52,139 bases of DNA from Nitrososphaerota archaeon (GTDB lineage: Archaea; Thermoproteota; Nitrososphaeria; Nitrososphaerales; Gagatemarchaeaceae). Shown here one piece after another: positions 1-8,461 of the stretch. Where the stretch lies: positions 1 to 52,139 of the forward strand of contig JAPCJP010000012.1 of the NCBI GenBank assembly GCA_027886885.1, written 5' to 3'. Numbering within the stretch: position 1 is the stretch's first letter; every line of letters starts with the position of its first letter. The notes under the pieces are model-generated. The model ran no database searches. It was not told the DNA's origin and saw only the letters and a list, made by a program, of their open reading frames with translations. A program made the translations under genes and the position numbers.

Positions 1-266
1 GAGACGTCGAAGTAGAGGTTCTCGTTCAGCAGCCCGTGGGATACGAGCACCCCCGCCGTCTCAAACTGCCCGAGCATCATGCCAATGTTTTGGGCTCCGG
101 GGCTGCCGTCAGGGTACTTTGACTTGAACTCCTTGTAGTCCTTCGCCGAAAAGTCCTTCATGAACCAGGTCATCGCGTCGCGCGCTTCGGGTGTGTTGAA
201 TGTCTCTGACATCTGGAGGAGTAACTCCGCGTCTCGCTTTGTCGGCTTCTTCAAGGTGGCGAGCAA
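1..266 (-). CDS. DUF4760-like protein, partial (3' end outside window)
   Basis: An open frame runs from about 266 off the left edge of the window and encodes at least 88 residues. The upstream in-frame stop lies at 276-278, so a TTG start at 266 (or TTG at 254) is the only option. A TATA-like box at 281-287 fits a leaderless message. The visible part is soluble, with a charged helical start followed by a segment containing GQFETAGVLVSHGLL, which resembles the conserved core of DUF4760-type proteins of unknown function. The family call rests on my recall of that motif. No membrane segment is visible in the part present. Confidence 0.5.
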   Translation of the reverse strand, partial: MLATLKKPTKRDAELLLQMSETFNTPEARDAMTWFMKDFSAKDYKEFKSKYPDGSPGAQNIGMMLGQFETAGVLVSHGLLNENLYFDV

Positions 267-280
267 TGAAAGCCCGTCTC

Positions 281-287
281 ATATAAG
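281..287 (-). promoter_or_regulatory. TATA box of the DUF4760-like gene
   Basis: On the minus strand this reads CTTATAT, centred about 18-30 bp upstream of the candidate TTG starts at 266 and 254. That is the spacing expected of an archaeal promoter giving a leaderless transcript. Confidence 0.5.
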
Positions 288-313
288 CCTGAGGGATTTT
301 TTGACCGTCGAGA

Positions 314-1447
314 CTAGGGCAAGTTGACTACGTCCCCGTGAATCCCCGATGAGACGGGGGGAAGTATGACCGAGGCGAACTGGATGTAACACCCGTCTTC
401 GAAGCACACGGTCCCTATGGGCAGCGTACCCCCGTTCGGACCAAAGACGCCGACCGGATCTAGGTTGTTGTACTCGAGGGTGACCCCCGAATCGATCAGC
501 CCGCCGTGCTGGGCGAGGATGATGCTGCAGTTCCAGAACGTCTTCTGCGGGCACGTGGAAGTTGTGACCTGTGTGATGGTCACGGGGTCGCTCAGGTCCG
601 TCGCCGAGAAGACGGCTCCTGAGGACCCACCCTGTCCGAGGATCGTCCCACTCCCCGCCAGCCAGTTCTTCTGCAGCCCGTAGGAATCGCCAGCGACGAC
701 CCCGTACAGGGTGCTGCCGACCCAAGGCATCTCTGCCTGAGCCTGGAGCACCGTCGGCCGGAAGCCCTGCCTGTTCGACGTGCCGGGGACGACGGTGCCA
801 TAGATTACGGCCGCGCACGACCCGCAGTCTCCCAGTGGCCAGGACGCGCCCGTCCACGAAGCCGTCACGCAGGTCTTCGAGTAGGAGTTTCCGCCAGGGT
901 AGTTGTTCCAGACGCAGACGAAGGTATCATAGCCGGGAATCGTCTGGATGGTGAATTGCACAGCGTCCGTGTGACCGTTGCTGCCCGCGAACTCATTGGT
1001 ATTGAGCTGGATGCTGTAGAAGCCCGAACCTTGCCTGGTGTCGGTCTCGCTCACGAAGTTCGGGAGCTCCCAGACCCCTACGAACCCGCTCTGCAGCTGC
1101 GGGGTGATTGTGATGTGCGGCAGCACGAGCTTCGGCTCGGATTGGATCCCGTCGATTCCGGGGCTGTTTCCGTTCCCCTCGTTTGGGTGCTGCAGGTTGG
1201 CGAGCTGCTGAGGCGTTGCACAGGGGACGCTCTTCCAGCCTCCATATTGGCCGGTGGCTGCGAGTTTTGTATTCGTGTAGCAGCCTTCGACATCGGGGAG
1301 CGGAGGAGGGGTCGACCTGATGACCAGGTGGGACGAAGCGGATGTCACGGCGGCAGCGCCTTGGAACGGAAGGACCAGGGCGACGCCCGAAGATGAAAGC
1401 AGCGCGAGCATGAAGAATGCCACGACTCTGGAGGCGACCGAGGTCAC
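314..1447 (-). CDS. Secreted protein of unknown function
   Basis: The protein is 377 residues and starts at a GTG. An N-terminal hydrophobic segment (about residues 5-33) ending in small Ala residues looks like a signal peptide. The mature part is rich in Gly, Ser, Thr, aromatic residues and Cys (for example GCYTNTK, GDCGSCAA, FEDGCYIQF), the composition of an extracellular beta-rich protein stabilised by disulfides. No C-terminal anchor is visible, so release or non-covalent attachment is likely. I do not recognise the family; an acid-stable extracellular enzyme or surface-binding protein is possible. A TATA-like box at 1469-1476 lies about 25 bp upstream of the start. Confidence 0.75.
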   Translation of the reverse strand: MTSVASRVVAFFMLALLSSSGVALVLPFQGAAAVTSASSHLVIRSTPPPLPDVEGCYTNTKLAATGQYGGWKSVPCATPQQLANLQHPNEGNGNSPGIDGIQSEPKLVLPHITITPQLQSGFVGVWELPNFVSETDTRQGSGFYSIQLNTNEFAGSNGHTDAVQFTIQTIPGYDTFVCVWNNYPGGNSYSKTCVTASWTGASWPLGDCGSCAAVIYGTVVPGTSNRQGFRPTVLQAQAEMPWVGSTLYGVVAGDSYGLQKNWLAGSGTILGQGGSSGAVFSATDLSDPVTITQVTTSTCPQKTFWNCSIILAQHGGLIDSGVTLEYNNLDPVGVFGPNGGTLPIGTVCFEDGCYIQFASVILPPVSSGIHGDVVNLP

Positions 1448-1468
1448 GATTGTTGTATCATGCGGCGC

Positions 1469-1476
1469 CTTAAAAC
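1469..1476 (-). promoter_or_regulatory. TATA box of the secreted-protein gene
   Basis: Minus strand GTTTTAAG, about 25 bp upstream of the GTG at 1447. The message should be leaderless or nearly so. Confidence 0.55.
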
Positions 1477-1516
1477 GGTTATCTGGAGGTTGAACTGCGT
1501 TTCCCGCTCCTCCCGG

Positions 1517-3427
1517 TCAGGGCGGGATGCCGACCTTCTTGCAGAACTCGAGGAAGCGGGGGTCCCTGCGCATCTCCGCATAGAACGGGTCGCACCTTAT
1601 CTGGAACGGCCACGAGTGCATCTCAGCCTCGCGCATGAGGATCTCGAAGGCCCGGTCGAGGTTCCCTAGTGCGACCTGGACCTGGAACTCACCGGTGAGC
1701 TTGAACGCTACGCTGCCCCCAGCGAGAATCTCCTTCACCTTCTCTTCGGCCTCTTTCCTCCTTCCTGTCATCGCGAAGAGTATCCCCTCAGAGACCACGA
1801 TAGCAGGGTGACTTGGGTCCACTCGACGCGCCGCGTCTATCATCCTTTGTGCCTCCCCAAAGTCCTTCTTCTCCATGTAGTAATCGGCGTGGCCGAGGTA
1901 AATCATCGGGCTCTCCGGATTTAGCTCCTTCATCCGCGTCATCACCTCGAGTGCTAGAGCTTCGTCGCCCGCCCATTGGGCAAGATTGACCAGGGTCCCC
2001 GCTGCGAACGGGGAGAGGGGGTCGAGCTCGTAGGCCCTCCTGAACATCTGCAGTGCCTCACCGGGTGTCCGCATGATGCTGTCAAGCACTCCAAGATTCA
2101 TGTACGCCTCCGAGAGGTTGGGGTTGAGCCTGACGGCGACCTCGGTCTCCTTGAGAGCCAGGTCGAACTGGTCCAGCAGCGAGTGGACCCCGGCCATCGC
2201 GGCATGAGCCTCGGCGAGGTCGGGGTCGAGCGCGAGCGCCATCTTCGCATACGTCTCAGCTTTCTTAGACATGACGTCGAATTCCTCAACCCCGGCTGAG
2301 GCCGTTCCGTGCCAGTTGTCGGCGAGCGCAGCGTAGGCACGGGCGAAGTTGGGGTCGAGCACTATGGCACGCTCGAGGAGCGCGATCACCTGCTTCCCCG
2401 TGGACTCGCCCTGATACGAGAGCTGCACAGCCTTCAGGTAGAGAGTGTACGCCTCGACGTTGTGTGTGTCCTTCCTCGGTGTGCGAGCGAAGAAACCGGT
2501 CGAGAGCGCTCCAGCTACTTTGGAGGCGACGTCGCTCTGAATCGCAAAGATGTCGTCCAGCTTGCTGTCGTAGTTCGCCGCCCACAGGTGCTCTTCCGTC
2601 ACTGCGTCCACGAGCTGGACTGAGATTCTGACCTTATCCCCCGCCTTCCGGACGCTCCCTTCGATCACTGTGCCGACATCCAGCTCGTCGGCGATCTCTG
2701 AGATCTTCTTGGAGGTCCGCTTGTAGCTCATCACCGAGGTCCTCGCTATCACCTTCAACCCCCTGATCTCCGAGAGTTTCGAGATCAGCTCCTCTGTCAG
2801 GCCGTCAGCGAAATATTCGTCGTTGGGGTCTGGGCTGATGTTCACGAACGGCAGGACTCCCAGTCGCTCCCTCTGTCTGGAGGGTTCTGCAGTCATCCTT
2901 CCATTCGACGCCATCTTGATCCTGTAGACCTTCATCGGAAGGTCCACGTTCTTTAGTCTCACGTCCCCTAGCTTCTCAATCTCGAGCGAGGTCTTGTTGC
3001 GAATCTGGTCGTAGACCTGCTGGGAGATGCAGATACCCCCAGGCTCGGCCAGGGGCTCTATCCTTGAAGCGACGTTGACCGCGTCCCCGAGTATGTCTCC
3101 GGTCCCGTGTACCACGTCGCCGACGTGAATCCCGATTCTCACCTCCACCCTCCTTGAGCTTGGCCCGCCCACATTGCGCTCGCCCATCTTCTTTTGCAGC
3201 TCGACAGCGCAGGTCACCGCGTCGAGGGCGCTCCTGAACTCCACTAGGAAAGCGTCCCCTATGGTCTTGACCTCAGTGCCTCCGTGGGCGGCGAACGACG
3301 GGCGGAGGAGACTCTGATGCTCTTCGAGGAGTTCCAGGGCCAGCGTCTCATTGGTCTGGGACAGGTGGGTGTAGCCGACAATATCCGTGAACATTATCGC
3401 AGCTAGCCTCCGCTCACCACCTGCCAT
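1517..3427 (-). CDS. Class III adenylate/guanylate cyclase with TolB-like domain and TPR repeats
   Basis: This 636-residue protein has three parts. Residues about 5-175 are a class III nucleotide cyclase domain: metal-binding Asp15 (FTDIVGYT) and Asp58 (KTIGDAF), Lys54 at the adenine-selecting position, and Asn118 and Arg122 (GDAVNVASRIE) at the transition-state positions. All key residues are present, so it should be active and probably makes cAMP. Residues about 190-310 match the TolB/FlgO-like segment (LGVLPFVNIS, VIEGSVRKAG) that often accompanies these cyclases. The rest is TPR repeats. No transmembrane helix is visible, so it is probably cytoplasmic. A cyclic-nucleotide-binding protein is encoded at 7908-8339. 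Confidence 0.9.
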   Translation of the reverse strand: MAGGERRLAAIMFTDIVGYTHLSQTNETLALELLEEHQSLLRPSFAAHGGTEVKTIGDAFLVEFRSALDAVTCAVELQKKMGERNVGGPSSRRVEVRIGIHVGDVVHGTGDILGDAVNVASRIEPLAEPGGICISQQVYDQIRNKTSLEIEKLGDVRLKNVDLPMKVYRIKMASNGRMTAEPSRQRERLGVLPFVNISPDPNDEYFADGLTEELISKLSEIRGLKVIARTSVMSYKRTSKKISEIADELDVGTVIEGSVRKAGDKVRISVQLVDAVTEEHLWAANYDSKLDDIFAIQSDVASKVAGALSTGFFARTPRKDTHNVEAYTLYLKAVQLSYQGESTGKQVIALLERAIVLDPNFARAYAALADNWHGTASAGVEEFDVMSKKAETYAKMALALDPDLAEAHAAMAGVHSLLDQFDLALKETEVAVRLNPNLSEAYMNLGVLDSIMRTPGEALQMFRRAYELDPLSPFAAGTLVNLAQWAGDEALALEVMTRMKELNPESPMIYLGHADYYMEKKDFGEAQRMIDAARRVDPSHPAIVVSEGILFAMTGRRKEAEEKVKEILAGGSVAFKLTGEFQVQVALGNLDRAFEILMREAEMHSWPFQIRCDPFYAEMRRDPRFLEFCKKVGIPP

Positions 3428-3629
3428 TGCGCTTCGTTGGAGGCATGGACTAGGTTCGCTAAAATTCTTGCGGCCTTGAGTCCCCTATGCAGCTTGGGGT
3501 CTCTGAAAGTGAGCGGGTCCCGGTGAACACGGCCCGATACATTGCATACTGGATACATATGGTCAGACTTGAATTAGTGCTCGTTCTGGAGAGGCCCAAG
3601 AGGGGAGAGATACGAAGACCAGAGCTCGG

Positions 3630-5498
3630 GTGGGCGAGAATCTCAAGGGACGAAAGGAGATCCCGCGGCTGCTGGCAGAGCTCGAGAAGATTAGGAAGGA
3701 CATGGTCGGGCTCGATTCCCGGGTGAAGCTGGACGAACTCGGAGGTCGGCGACTGAGCGCGACGAACCTGTTGCACTACGTCGCCCTCCGCCGACTGGAC
3801 ATCCGCAAGATACAGGAGGAGCTGGCGGGGATGGGAATCTCATCCCTCGGTAGGTCTGAAAGCCACGTCCTCTACAACCTTGACGCCGTCATCACTATAC
3901 TTCACTCGCTCAACGGGACTCCCGTGCCGCTGCACCCGGAAGGAAGCGGAGTCACTCCGGCCGAGGGAGAAAGGCTGATCGAGAAGAATGCTGATTCTCT
4001 CTTTGGAACGGAAAAAGACGGACGGGCCGTGAGGATCATGGTCACGATGCCGACAGCGGCCGCAACCGAATTTCCGCTCGTGAGAGACCTGGTGGCCGCG
4101 GGGATGGACTGCATGAGGATAAACTGCGCACACGACGATAGAGAAGCGTGGTCCTCGATGATACGGAACCTTCGGACCGCGGAGGTAGAGGTGGGGAGGA
4201 AGTGCAGCGTGCTGATGGACATCGGGGGACCAAAAATCCGGACCGGTGAGCTCTCACCTGGACCACAAGTGCTTCGCATAAGGCCGCGGCGGGACTCCTT
4301 CGGGCGCGTCGTCTCGCCGGCAAGGGCGGTACTGAAGGGTAGCAAGGGTCGCTCTTCGCCCGACGACGGCCAGGCTGTCGTCCAGGTCGAGGACGCGTGG
4401 CTCTCCAAGTTGGAAGCGGGCCGCAAGGTCAAGCTGAAGGATGCCCGCGGAGCGAAGCGCTCGATGGTGGTCGTTGCCAGAAGTCCGGGCTCGGCCATCG
4501 TGGAGTCCCGCAAGACCATCTATCTCGACAACAGGACGCGGCTCTCATCCAAGCTCGGGGGGAAGACCCACTGGACAAAGGTCGAGAATATCCCGCACCG
4601 GGAGCAGTCGATCTCGCTGAAGAGGGGGAACCATCTGGTCGTCACCGCCGACCGGACCCCGGGAAGGCCTGCCGTTGGGGGCCAAGCAGCGCGCATCTCC
4701 TGCACCCTTCCGGAAGCCCTCCCCTACGTCAAGGTCGGGCACGCGATCTGGTTCGACGACGGGAAGATCGGCGGAATCGTCCGCCAGGCCTCCGGTCAAG
4801 AATTGCGTGTTGAGATCACCCAGGCGGGGTCGGAGGGGGCTGAACTATTCTCCGACAAGGGGATCAACCTGCCAGACAGTGATCTGAGACTGCCGTCGCT
4901 CACAACGAAGGACAAGGAGGACCTGAGGTTCATCGTCAAGCACGCCGATATCGTGGGCTACTCGTTTGTGAGGAAGCCAGAGGATATCAAACTCCTCCGC
5001 TCTGAGCTGAAGAGACTGCGGAAGGGAGCGATGGCCATCGTGCTCAAGATCGAGACGAGGAAGGCTTTCGACGAACTCCCGAGTCTGCTCCTCGAGGCGC
5101 TGCGCGCCCCCGTCTCGGGGGTGATGATCGCGAGGGGTGACCTCGCGGTCGAGTGCGGGTACGAGAGACTAGCGGAGGTCCAAGAGGAGATACTCTGGAT
5201 GTGCGAGGCTGCTCACCTCCCTGCTATCTGGGCCACCCAGGTACTCGAAGGTCTGACCAAGGGCGGTCTCCCGTCCAGAGCCGAGGTCACTGACGCGGCC
5301 ATGGGGGGAAGGGCTGAGTGCGTGATGCTGAACAAGGGACCGCATATGGTGGAAGCGCTTCGAGCCCTGGACAATATCCTGAGGCGTATGCAGGAGCACC
5401 AGCTCAAGAAGACTTCCCTGATGAGGCCGCTCAGCATCGCCGGTAGGTTCTACGAGGAACTGGATGACTCCGCCACGGTAACGTCTGTCCGACGCTAG
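3630..5498 (+). CDS. Pyruvate kinase-like protein with N-terminal extension
   Basis: The protein is 622 residues from a GTG. Residues 1-130 are a charged helical region not found in ordinary pyruvate kinase. From about 133 the pyruvate kinase barrel is recognisable: MRINCAHD (162-169), DIGGPKIRTG (197-206), KIE with Lys473 and Glu475, ARGDLAVE with Asp504, then ATQVLE and RAEVTDAA. A long insert (about 250-400) sits where the mobile B domain belongs. The usual SGETA motif after VML is replaced by NKG, and the C-terminal allosteric domain is missing. It resembles the pyruvate kinase-like proteins of plants and some bacteria. Canonical PEP-to-pyruvate activity is plausible but not assured. It is divergent from the cyclase gene. 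Confidence 0.8.
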   Translation: MGENLKGRKEIPRLLAELEKIRKDMVGLDSRVKLDELGGRRLSATNLLHYVALRRLDIRKIQEELAGMGISSLGRSESHVLYNLDAVITILHSLNGTPVPLHPEGSGVTPAEGERLIEKNADSLFGTEKDGRAVRIMVTMPTAAATEFPLVRDLVAAGMDCMRINCAHDDREAWSSMIRNLRTAEVEVGRKCSVLMDIGGPKIRTGELSPGPQVLRIRPRRDSFGRVVSPARAVLKGSKGRSSPDDGQAVVQVEDAWLSKLEAGRKVKLKDARGAKRSMVVVARSPGSAIVESRKTIYLDNRTRLSSKLGGKTHWTKVENIPHREQSISLKRGNHLVVTADRTPGRPAVGGQAARISCTLPEALPYVKVGHAIWFDDGKIGGIVRQASGQELRVEITQAGSEGAELFSDKGINLPDSDLRLPSLTTKDKEDLRFIVKHADIVGYSFVRKPEDIKLLRSELKRLRKGAMAIVLKIETRKAFDELPSLLLEALRAPVSGVMIARGDLAVECGYERLAEVQEEILWMCEAAHLPAIWATQVLEGLTKGGLPSRAEVTDAAMGGRAECVMLNKGPHMVEALRALDNILRRMQEHQLKKTSLMRPLSIAGRFYEELDDSATVTSVRR

Positions 5499-5537
5499 GG
5501 GCTCAGCCATACCGAAGCTTAGGCCCTTCCGACATAC

Positions 5538-5544
5538 GTTTATC
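5538..5544 (+). promoter_or_regulatory. TATA box of the KaiC-like/7-TM operon
   Basis: CGTTTAT lies about 28 bp upstream of the GTG at 5569. A GGGAGGT just before the GTG could also act as a ribosome-binding site, but it is very close to the start. Confidence 0.45.
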
Positions 5545-5568
5545 TCACGCCCACGGATTCGGGAGGTC

Positions 5569-6240
5569 GTGGCTTCCACCGGGTTGCCAGCCCTCGATAG
5601 GATTCTGGGTGCCGACGGCTACCCGGACAAATCCACCGTGCTGGTCATAGGACCTCCTGGGATAGGAAAGGAGGCCCTCGGATACTGGTTCACCGGTTCC
5701 GGGCTTGCACAGGGAGACTTTTGCCTCTATGTCACGAGGTTGTCTGTGAAGGAGGTGATGCAGGACGAGAAGGGCTTCGGCATCGACACAAGCGAGAATA
5801 TGCCGGTCTGGTTCGCTTCGGAGGGCGGCCAGATCAAGTACGACGTGAACGACCTCTCCGGACTGTCGTACAAGATCAAGGAGGTCCTCAAACAGAACGC
5901 AGGGAGGAAGGTCAGGGTGGTGATGGATGTCATCTCACCTCTCCTGATGCTCAACCCTCCAGAGACAATATACCGTTTCCTGACCCAGCTCTTCGCCGAC
6001 ATCAAGCAGTATGACATCGTGCTGATGGCGACTCTCGAGGAGGGAATGCATCAACCCCAGGTCCTCGCCGCGATGCAGCAGCTCTTCGACGGGGTAGTCG
6101 AAATGCGGCTGTACGAGGAGGGGTTGAAGGTGGTGCCCCTTCTCAGGGTCCGGAAGATGCGCGGACTCCCGCCCCAGCCCGGTTACTTCGACTTTTCGCT
6201 GACAAGGAACGGAATGGAGATAGCAGCACATGTCCATTAG
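5569..6240 (+). CDS. Single-domain KaiC-like RecA-superfamily ATPase
   Basis: This 223-residue protein has a RecA/KaiC fold. It starts with the typical STGLPALDRIL lead-in, followed by a P-loop GPPGIGKE (28-35) and a Walker B-like strand VRVVMD ending at Asp120, then the KaiC-style VISPLLML. The Ser/Thr that normally follows the P-loop lysine is Glu35, which would disturb Mg-ATP binding, so it may bind nucleotide weakly or act as a sensor or scaffold. Only one domain is present and no clock partners are nearby. Its end overlaps the next gene by 11 bases, so the two are co-translated. The GTG start is set by the TATA box at 5538. Confidence 0.85.
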   Translation: MASTGLPALDRILGADGYPDKSTVLVIGPPGIGKEALGYWFTGSGLAQGDFCLYVTRLSVKEVMQDEKGFGIDTSENMPVWFASEGGQIKYDVNDLSGLSYKIKEVLKQNAGRKVRVVMDVISPLLMLNPPETIYRFLTQLFADIKQYDIVLMATLEEGMHQPQVLAAMQQLFDGVVEMRLYEEGLKVVPLLRVRKMRGLPPQPGYFDFSLTRNGMEIAAHVH

Positions 6241-6979
6241 CCTCACTCTGATCCTGGTCGTCGCGGTCACAGAGGTGTTACCCTCCGCGGTCTTCCTATA
6301 CGCAGGCTACTGGGCTCTCAGCGTAAGGCGAGCTCTCGTCTCCCGGATTTACCGCAACGAATCGCTCTGGCTGGGGGCTGTGGCGTTGTCGCTGTCAGCC
6401 GCCGTCTTCCTTACCTACAGCACTAACACCGTAATCACCGACGCGATCAACATCTACTTTTCCGTGTTCTACGTCATTCTCTTTGCCTTCCTCGACTCCG
6501 TGATACCGGTCGTCAGGAGGTCTGACCCGCTCCTTCGTTCTATCCTGCGCTGGGAGAAGCTCCGCTACGTGCTCTGGGCCGACCTGGGCGTTCTCGTGGC
6601 CTTCCAGGTCCTTCCTGGCGTCTTCCCCTCGCTCTCCACTGGTACGGCGGGATACGCCCTCATGGACGGGGGGTGGTTCGTGGTAGCCTCAATCCTCTAT
6701 GGGCTCTCCGGGCTCGCTGTCTTGACCGGGGCGAAAAGGTCGAGAGACATGACGCTCAGGTCGAGTCTGAAGTGGATCGGCGCATGCATTCTACTCGCCG
6801 TAGGCCTCTTCACGGTCTATACCCTCGAGTACACGCTCCTACCCAACCTCACCCAGTTCGAGTTCTTCTATTCCTATCCCGCGGTCCCCGTCGGACTTGC
6901 CTACATTCTGATAGCATACGCCCTCTACAGGAGCGCGAGGTCCCTCGCTCCGATAAGCCGCCTGCAGACAGACGGCTAG
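6230..6979 (+). CDS. Seven-transmembrane protein paired with KaiC-like ATPase
   Basis: The 249-residue protein has seven hydrophobic helices (roughly residues 4-30, 42-66, 74-96, 108-130, 143-165, 182-207 and 212-240). Short basic loops are probably cytoplasmic (SVRRAL, GAKRSRDM). No retinal-type lysine motif, catalytic motif or known signature is visible, and I do not recognise the family. The start codon lies inside the 3' end of the KaiC-like gene, so the two products are probably made together. A membrane sensor or scaffold for the ATPase is an inference from context only. Confidence 0.75.
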   Translation: MSISLTLILVVAVTEVLPSAVFLYAGYWALSVRRALVSRIYRNESLWLGAVALSLSAAVFLTYSTNTVITDAINIYFSVFYVILFAFLDSVIPVVRRSDPLLRSILRWEKLRYVLWADLGVLVAFQVLPGVFPSLSTGTAGYALMDGGWFVVASILYGLSGLAVLTGAKRSRDMTLRSSLKWIGACILLAVGLFTVYTLEYTLLPNLTQFEFFYSYPAVPVGLAYILIAYALYRSARSLAPISRLQTDG

Positions 6980-7033
6980 GAAGTCGAACAAAAGGGAGAA
7001 TTAGCCAGAAACTTGAGCCTGGGTCGGACACGG

Positions 7034-7507
7034 ATGGAGATAATCTGGCCGGAAAGATACAGCCCCGCGAACACGCGGATACACGTCAGCAACGAAATCC
7101 AGATCAGTGCGACGCCTGAAATCATCTGGTCCTGGCTGGTCCGGGCGGCCCGTTGGCCGGATTGGTACACGCCGATCAAGCAGGTCAGAATGGAGGGCGG
7201 GGGCGAGGACCTGACCACTGGTCTAGGGTTCACCTGGAGGATCTTCGGCGTGACGTTTTCCTCAAAGGTGGAGGAGTTCGTACCCTACGAGAGGCTGGCC
7301 TGGAGCGCACGGTACGAGGGCGTCGACGCCTATCACGCGTGGTTGATAGAGAGGGGACCGGAAGCGTGCCGCGTCCTCACCGAGGAGAACCAGAACGGTT
7401 GGCTGGCGAGGCTGAACAACACCCTCAGACCATCCAACGTGAGCTATTACCACTACCTCTGGCTCGAGGCCCTGGCCAAGAAGGCCGAGGCGGGACCCCC
7501 GAGTTGA
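7034..7507 (+). CDS. SRPBCC/START-fold ligand-binding protein
   Basis: The protein is about 157 residues when started at the ATG at 7034; a TTG at 7013 would add seven residues. The sequence has the polyketide cyclase/START layout: an early strand, then SATPEIIWSWL with the typical helix, WPDWYTPIKQV, a central strand TWRIFGVTFSSKV, VPYERLAWSA, and a long C-terminal helix. Members bind hydrophobic ligands or act as aromatase/cyclases. It lies 54 bases downstream of the 7-TM gene on the same strand and may be read from the same promoter. The ligand is unknown. Confidence 0.75.
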   Translation: MEIIWPERYSPANTRIHVSNEIQISATPEIIWSWLVRAARWPDWYTPIKQVRMEGGGEDLTTGLGFTWRIFGVTFSSKVEEFVPYERLAWSARYEGVDAYHAWLIERGPEACRVLTEENQNGWLARLNNTLRPSNVSYYHYLWLEALAKKAEAGPPS

Positions 7508-7514
7508 TGGGCGC

Positions 7515-7832
7515 CTATCCGTAGATGATGGTCGTGGCGCTGAGCCAGAGGAGGAGGGTCCCAAAGATCAGGAGGAATGCGGAGGAGAGCACTAGGGTCC
7601 GCTTTTCGGACTGGCCCCTGCGCAGGAGCGCTATCACCGACACCAATAGCGAAAATTCGATGACGAGCAACTCCGCCTCGAGCAACGCTTTCAGCAGGGC
7701 GCTCTTGGAGATGATGTCCACCGTCCCCAGAGTCGTGAGAAGCGTCAGCATGGTCGCGGCTGCGGTCGCGATGGCAGCTGCGATCAGATTGTAGTTTGCT
7801 TCGTGAGGCGTCAGCTCCTCCATTGTAGACAT
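7515..7832 (-). CDS. Small three-helix membrane protein
   Basis: A 105-residue protein with three predicted membrane helices (about residues 14-37, 53-68 and 79-102) separated by short charged turns (RRGQSEKR). No catalytic or cofactor motif is visible and I do not recognise it. A TATA-like stretch (minus strand CTTTTAGA) near 7856-7865 lies about 28 bp before the ATG. It is convergent with the SRPBCC gene, with only seven bases between the two stops. Confidence 0.65.
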   Translation of the reverse strand: MSTMEELTPHEANYNLIAAAIATAAATMLTLLTTLGTVDIISKSALLKALLEAELLVIEFSLLVSVIALLRRGQSEKRTLVLSSAFLLIFGTLLLWLSATTIIYG

Positions 7833-7907
7833 TGGACGCTAGACCTGCAACGTCCCATCTAAAAGCTCGATTCCGGAAGCGCGGTCAAATGGCCTGGACA
7901 TCAGGTG

Positions 7908-8339
7908 CTATTCTGTGAGGACCTTGTTGGTGCCCCGAAGCCTCCGAACAAGCTCACGCATTAGGTTCATGGCTATGTCGGGCTCGGTGCGCACTATCCC
8001 GGAGAAAATCCAGGAGGTCAGGCCGAAACACGTGACCGGGGTCATGGCTATCACGTCTGCGGACCTGGGTTGCTTGTCGATGAGAGACATTTCCCCGAAA
8101 AAGTCACCCTTCCCAAGCTTCGAGAGGAGCTTCCCCCTACGACGGACCTCGACCTCGCCATCGAGTATCAGGTAGAAGCCGACTCCGTCCTCGCCCTCTT
8201 TGACGATGTGCTTCCCCGCGTCGTAGCTGGTCTGCCTCCCTGAGTCGATGATCGTCTTGATGTGCTTCGGCTTTAGGCCGGAGAAGAGAGGGACAGACCG
8301 CAGCATCTCCGCCACGTACTTGTCTGACACCTCAGTCAA
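7908..8339 (-). CDS. Cyclic-nucleotide-binding domain protein
   Basis: A 143-residue protein consisting of one cNMP-binding beta-roll. It has the N-terminal LFSGLKPKHI helix, the GFYLILDGEVEVRRRGK strands, and the phosphate-binding cassette FGEMSLIDKQPRSA with Glu83 and Arg92, the pair that contact ribose and phosphate of cAMP or cGMP in active members. No DNA-binding or kinase domain is fused, so it probably acts through protein partners. With the cyclase at 1517-3427 it is a candidate receptor in a local cyclic-nucleotide pathway. A TATA-like box at 8368-8375 lies about 30 bp upstream. Confidence 0.88.
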   Translation of the reverse strand: MTEVSDKYVAEMLRSVPLFSGLKPKHIKTIIDSGRQTSYDAGKHIVKEGEDGVGFYLILDGEVEVRRRGKLLSKLGKGDFFGEMSLIDKQPRSADVIAMTPVTCFGLTSWIFSGIVRTEPDIAMNLMRELVRRLRGTNKVLTE

Positions 8340-8367
8340 ATGTAGAGAAAAATGAGTTCCTCACGAG

Positions 8368-8375
8368 ATTTAAAC
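8368..8375 (-). promoter_or_regulatory. TATA box of the cNMP-binding gene
   Basis: Minus strand GTTTAAAT, about 30 bp upstream of the ATG at 8339. Confidence 0.5.
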
Positions 8376-8432
8376 GTAACGATGGGTCCGGTCCTCCAAA
8401 GTCAAATCGCGCGTACCGTCGATTCATAACAC

Positions 8433-8440
8433 GTTAATAT
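8433..8440 (+). promoter_or_regulatory. TATA box of the large surface-protein gene
   Basis: GTTAATAT lies about 26 bp upstream of the ATG at 8462, pointing to a leaderless transcript. It is divergent from the cNMP-binding gene promoter at 8368. Confidence 0.55.
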
Positions 8441-8461
8441 CCTGAAGGCCGTTTCAGAGGC

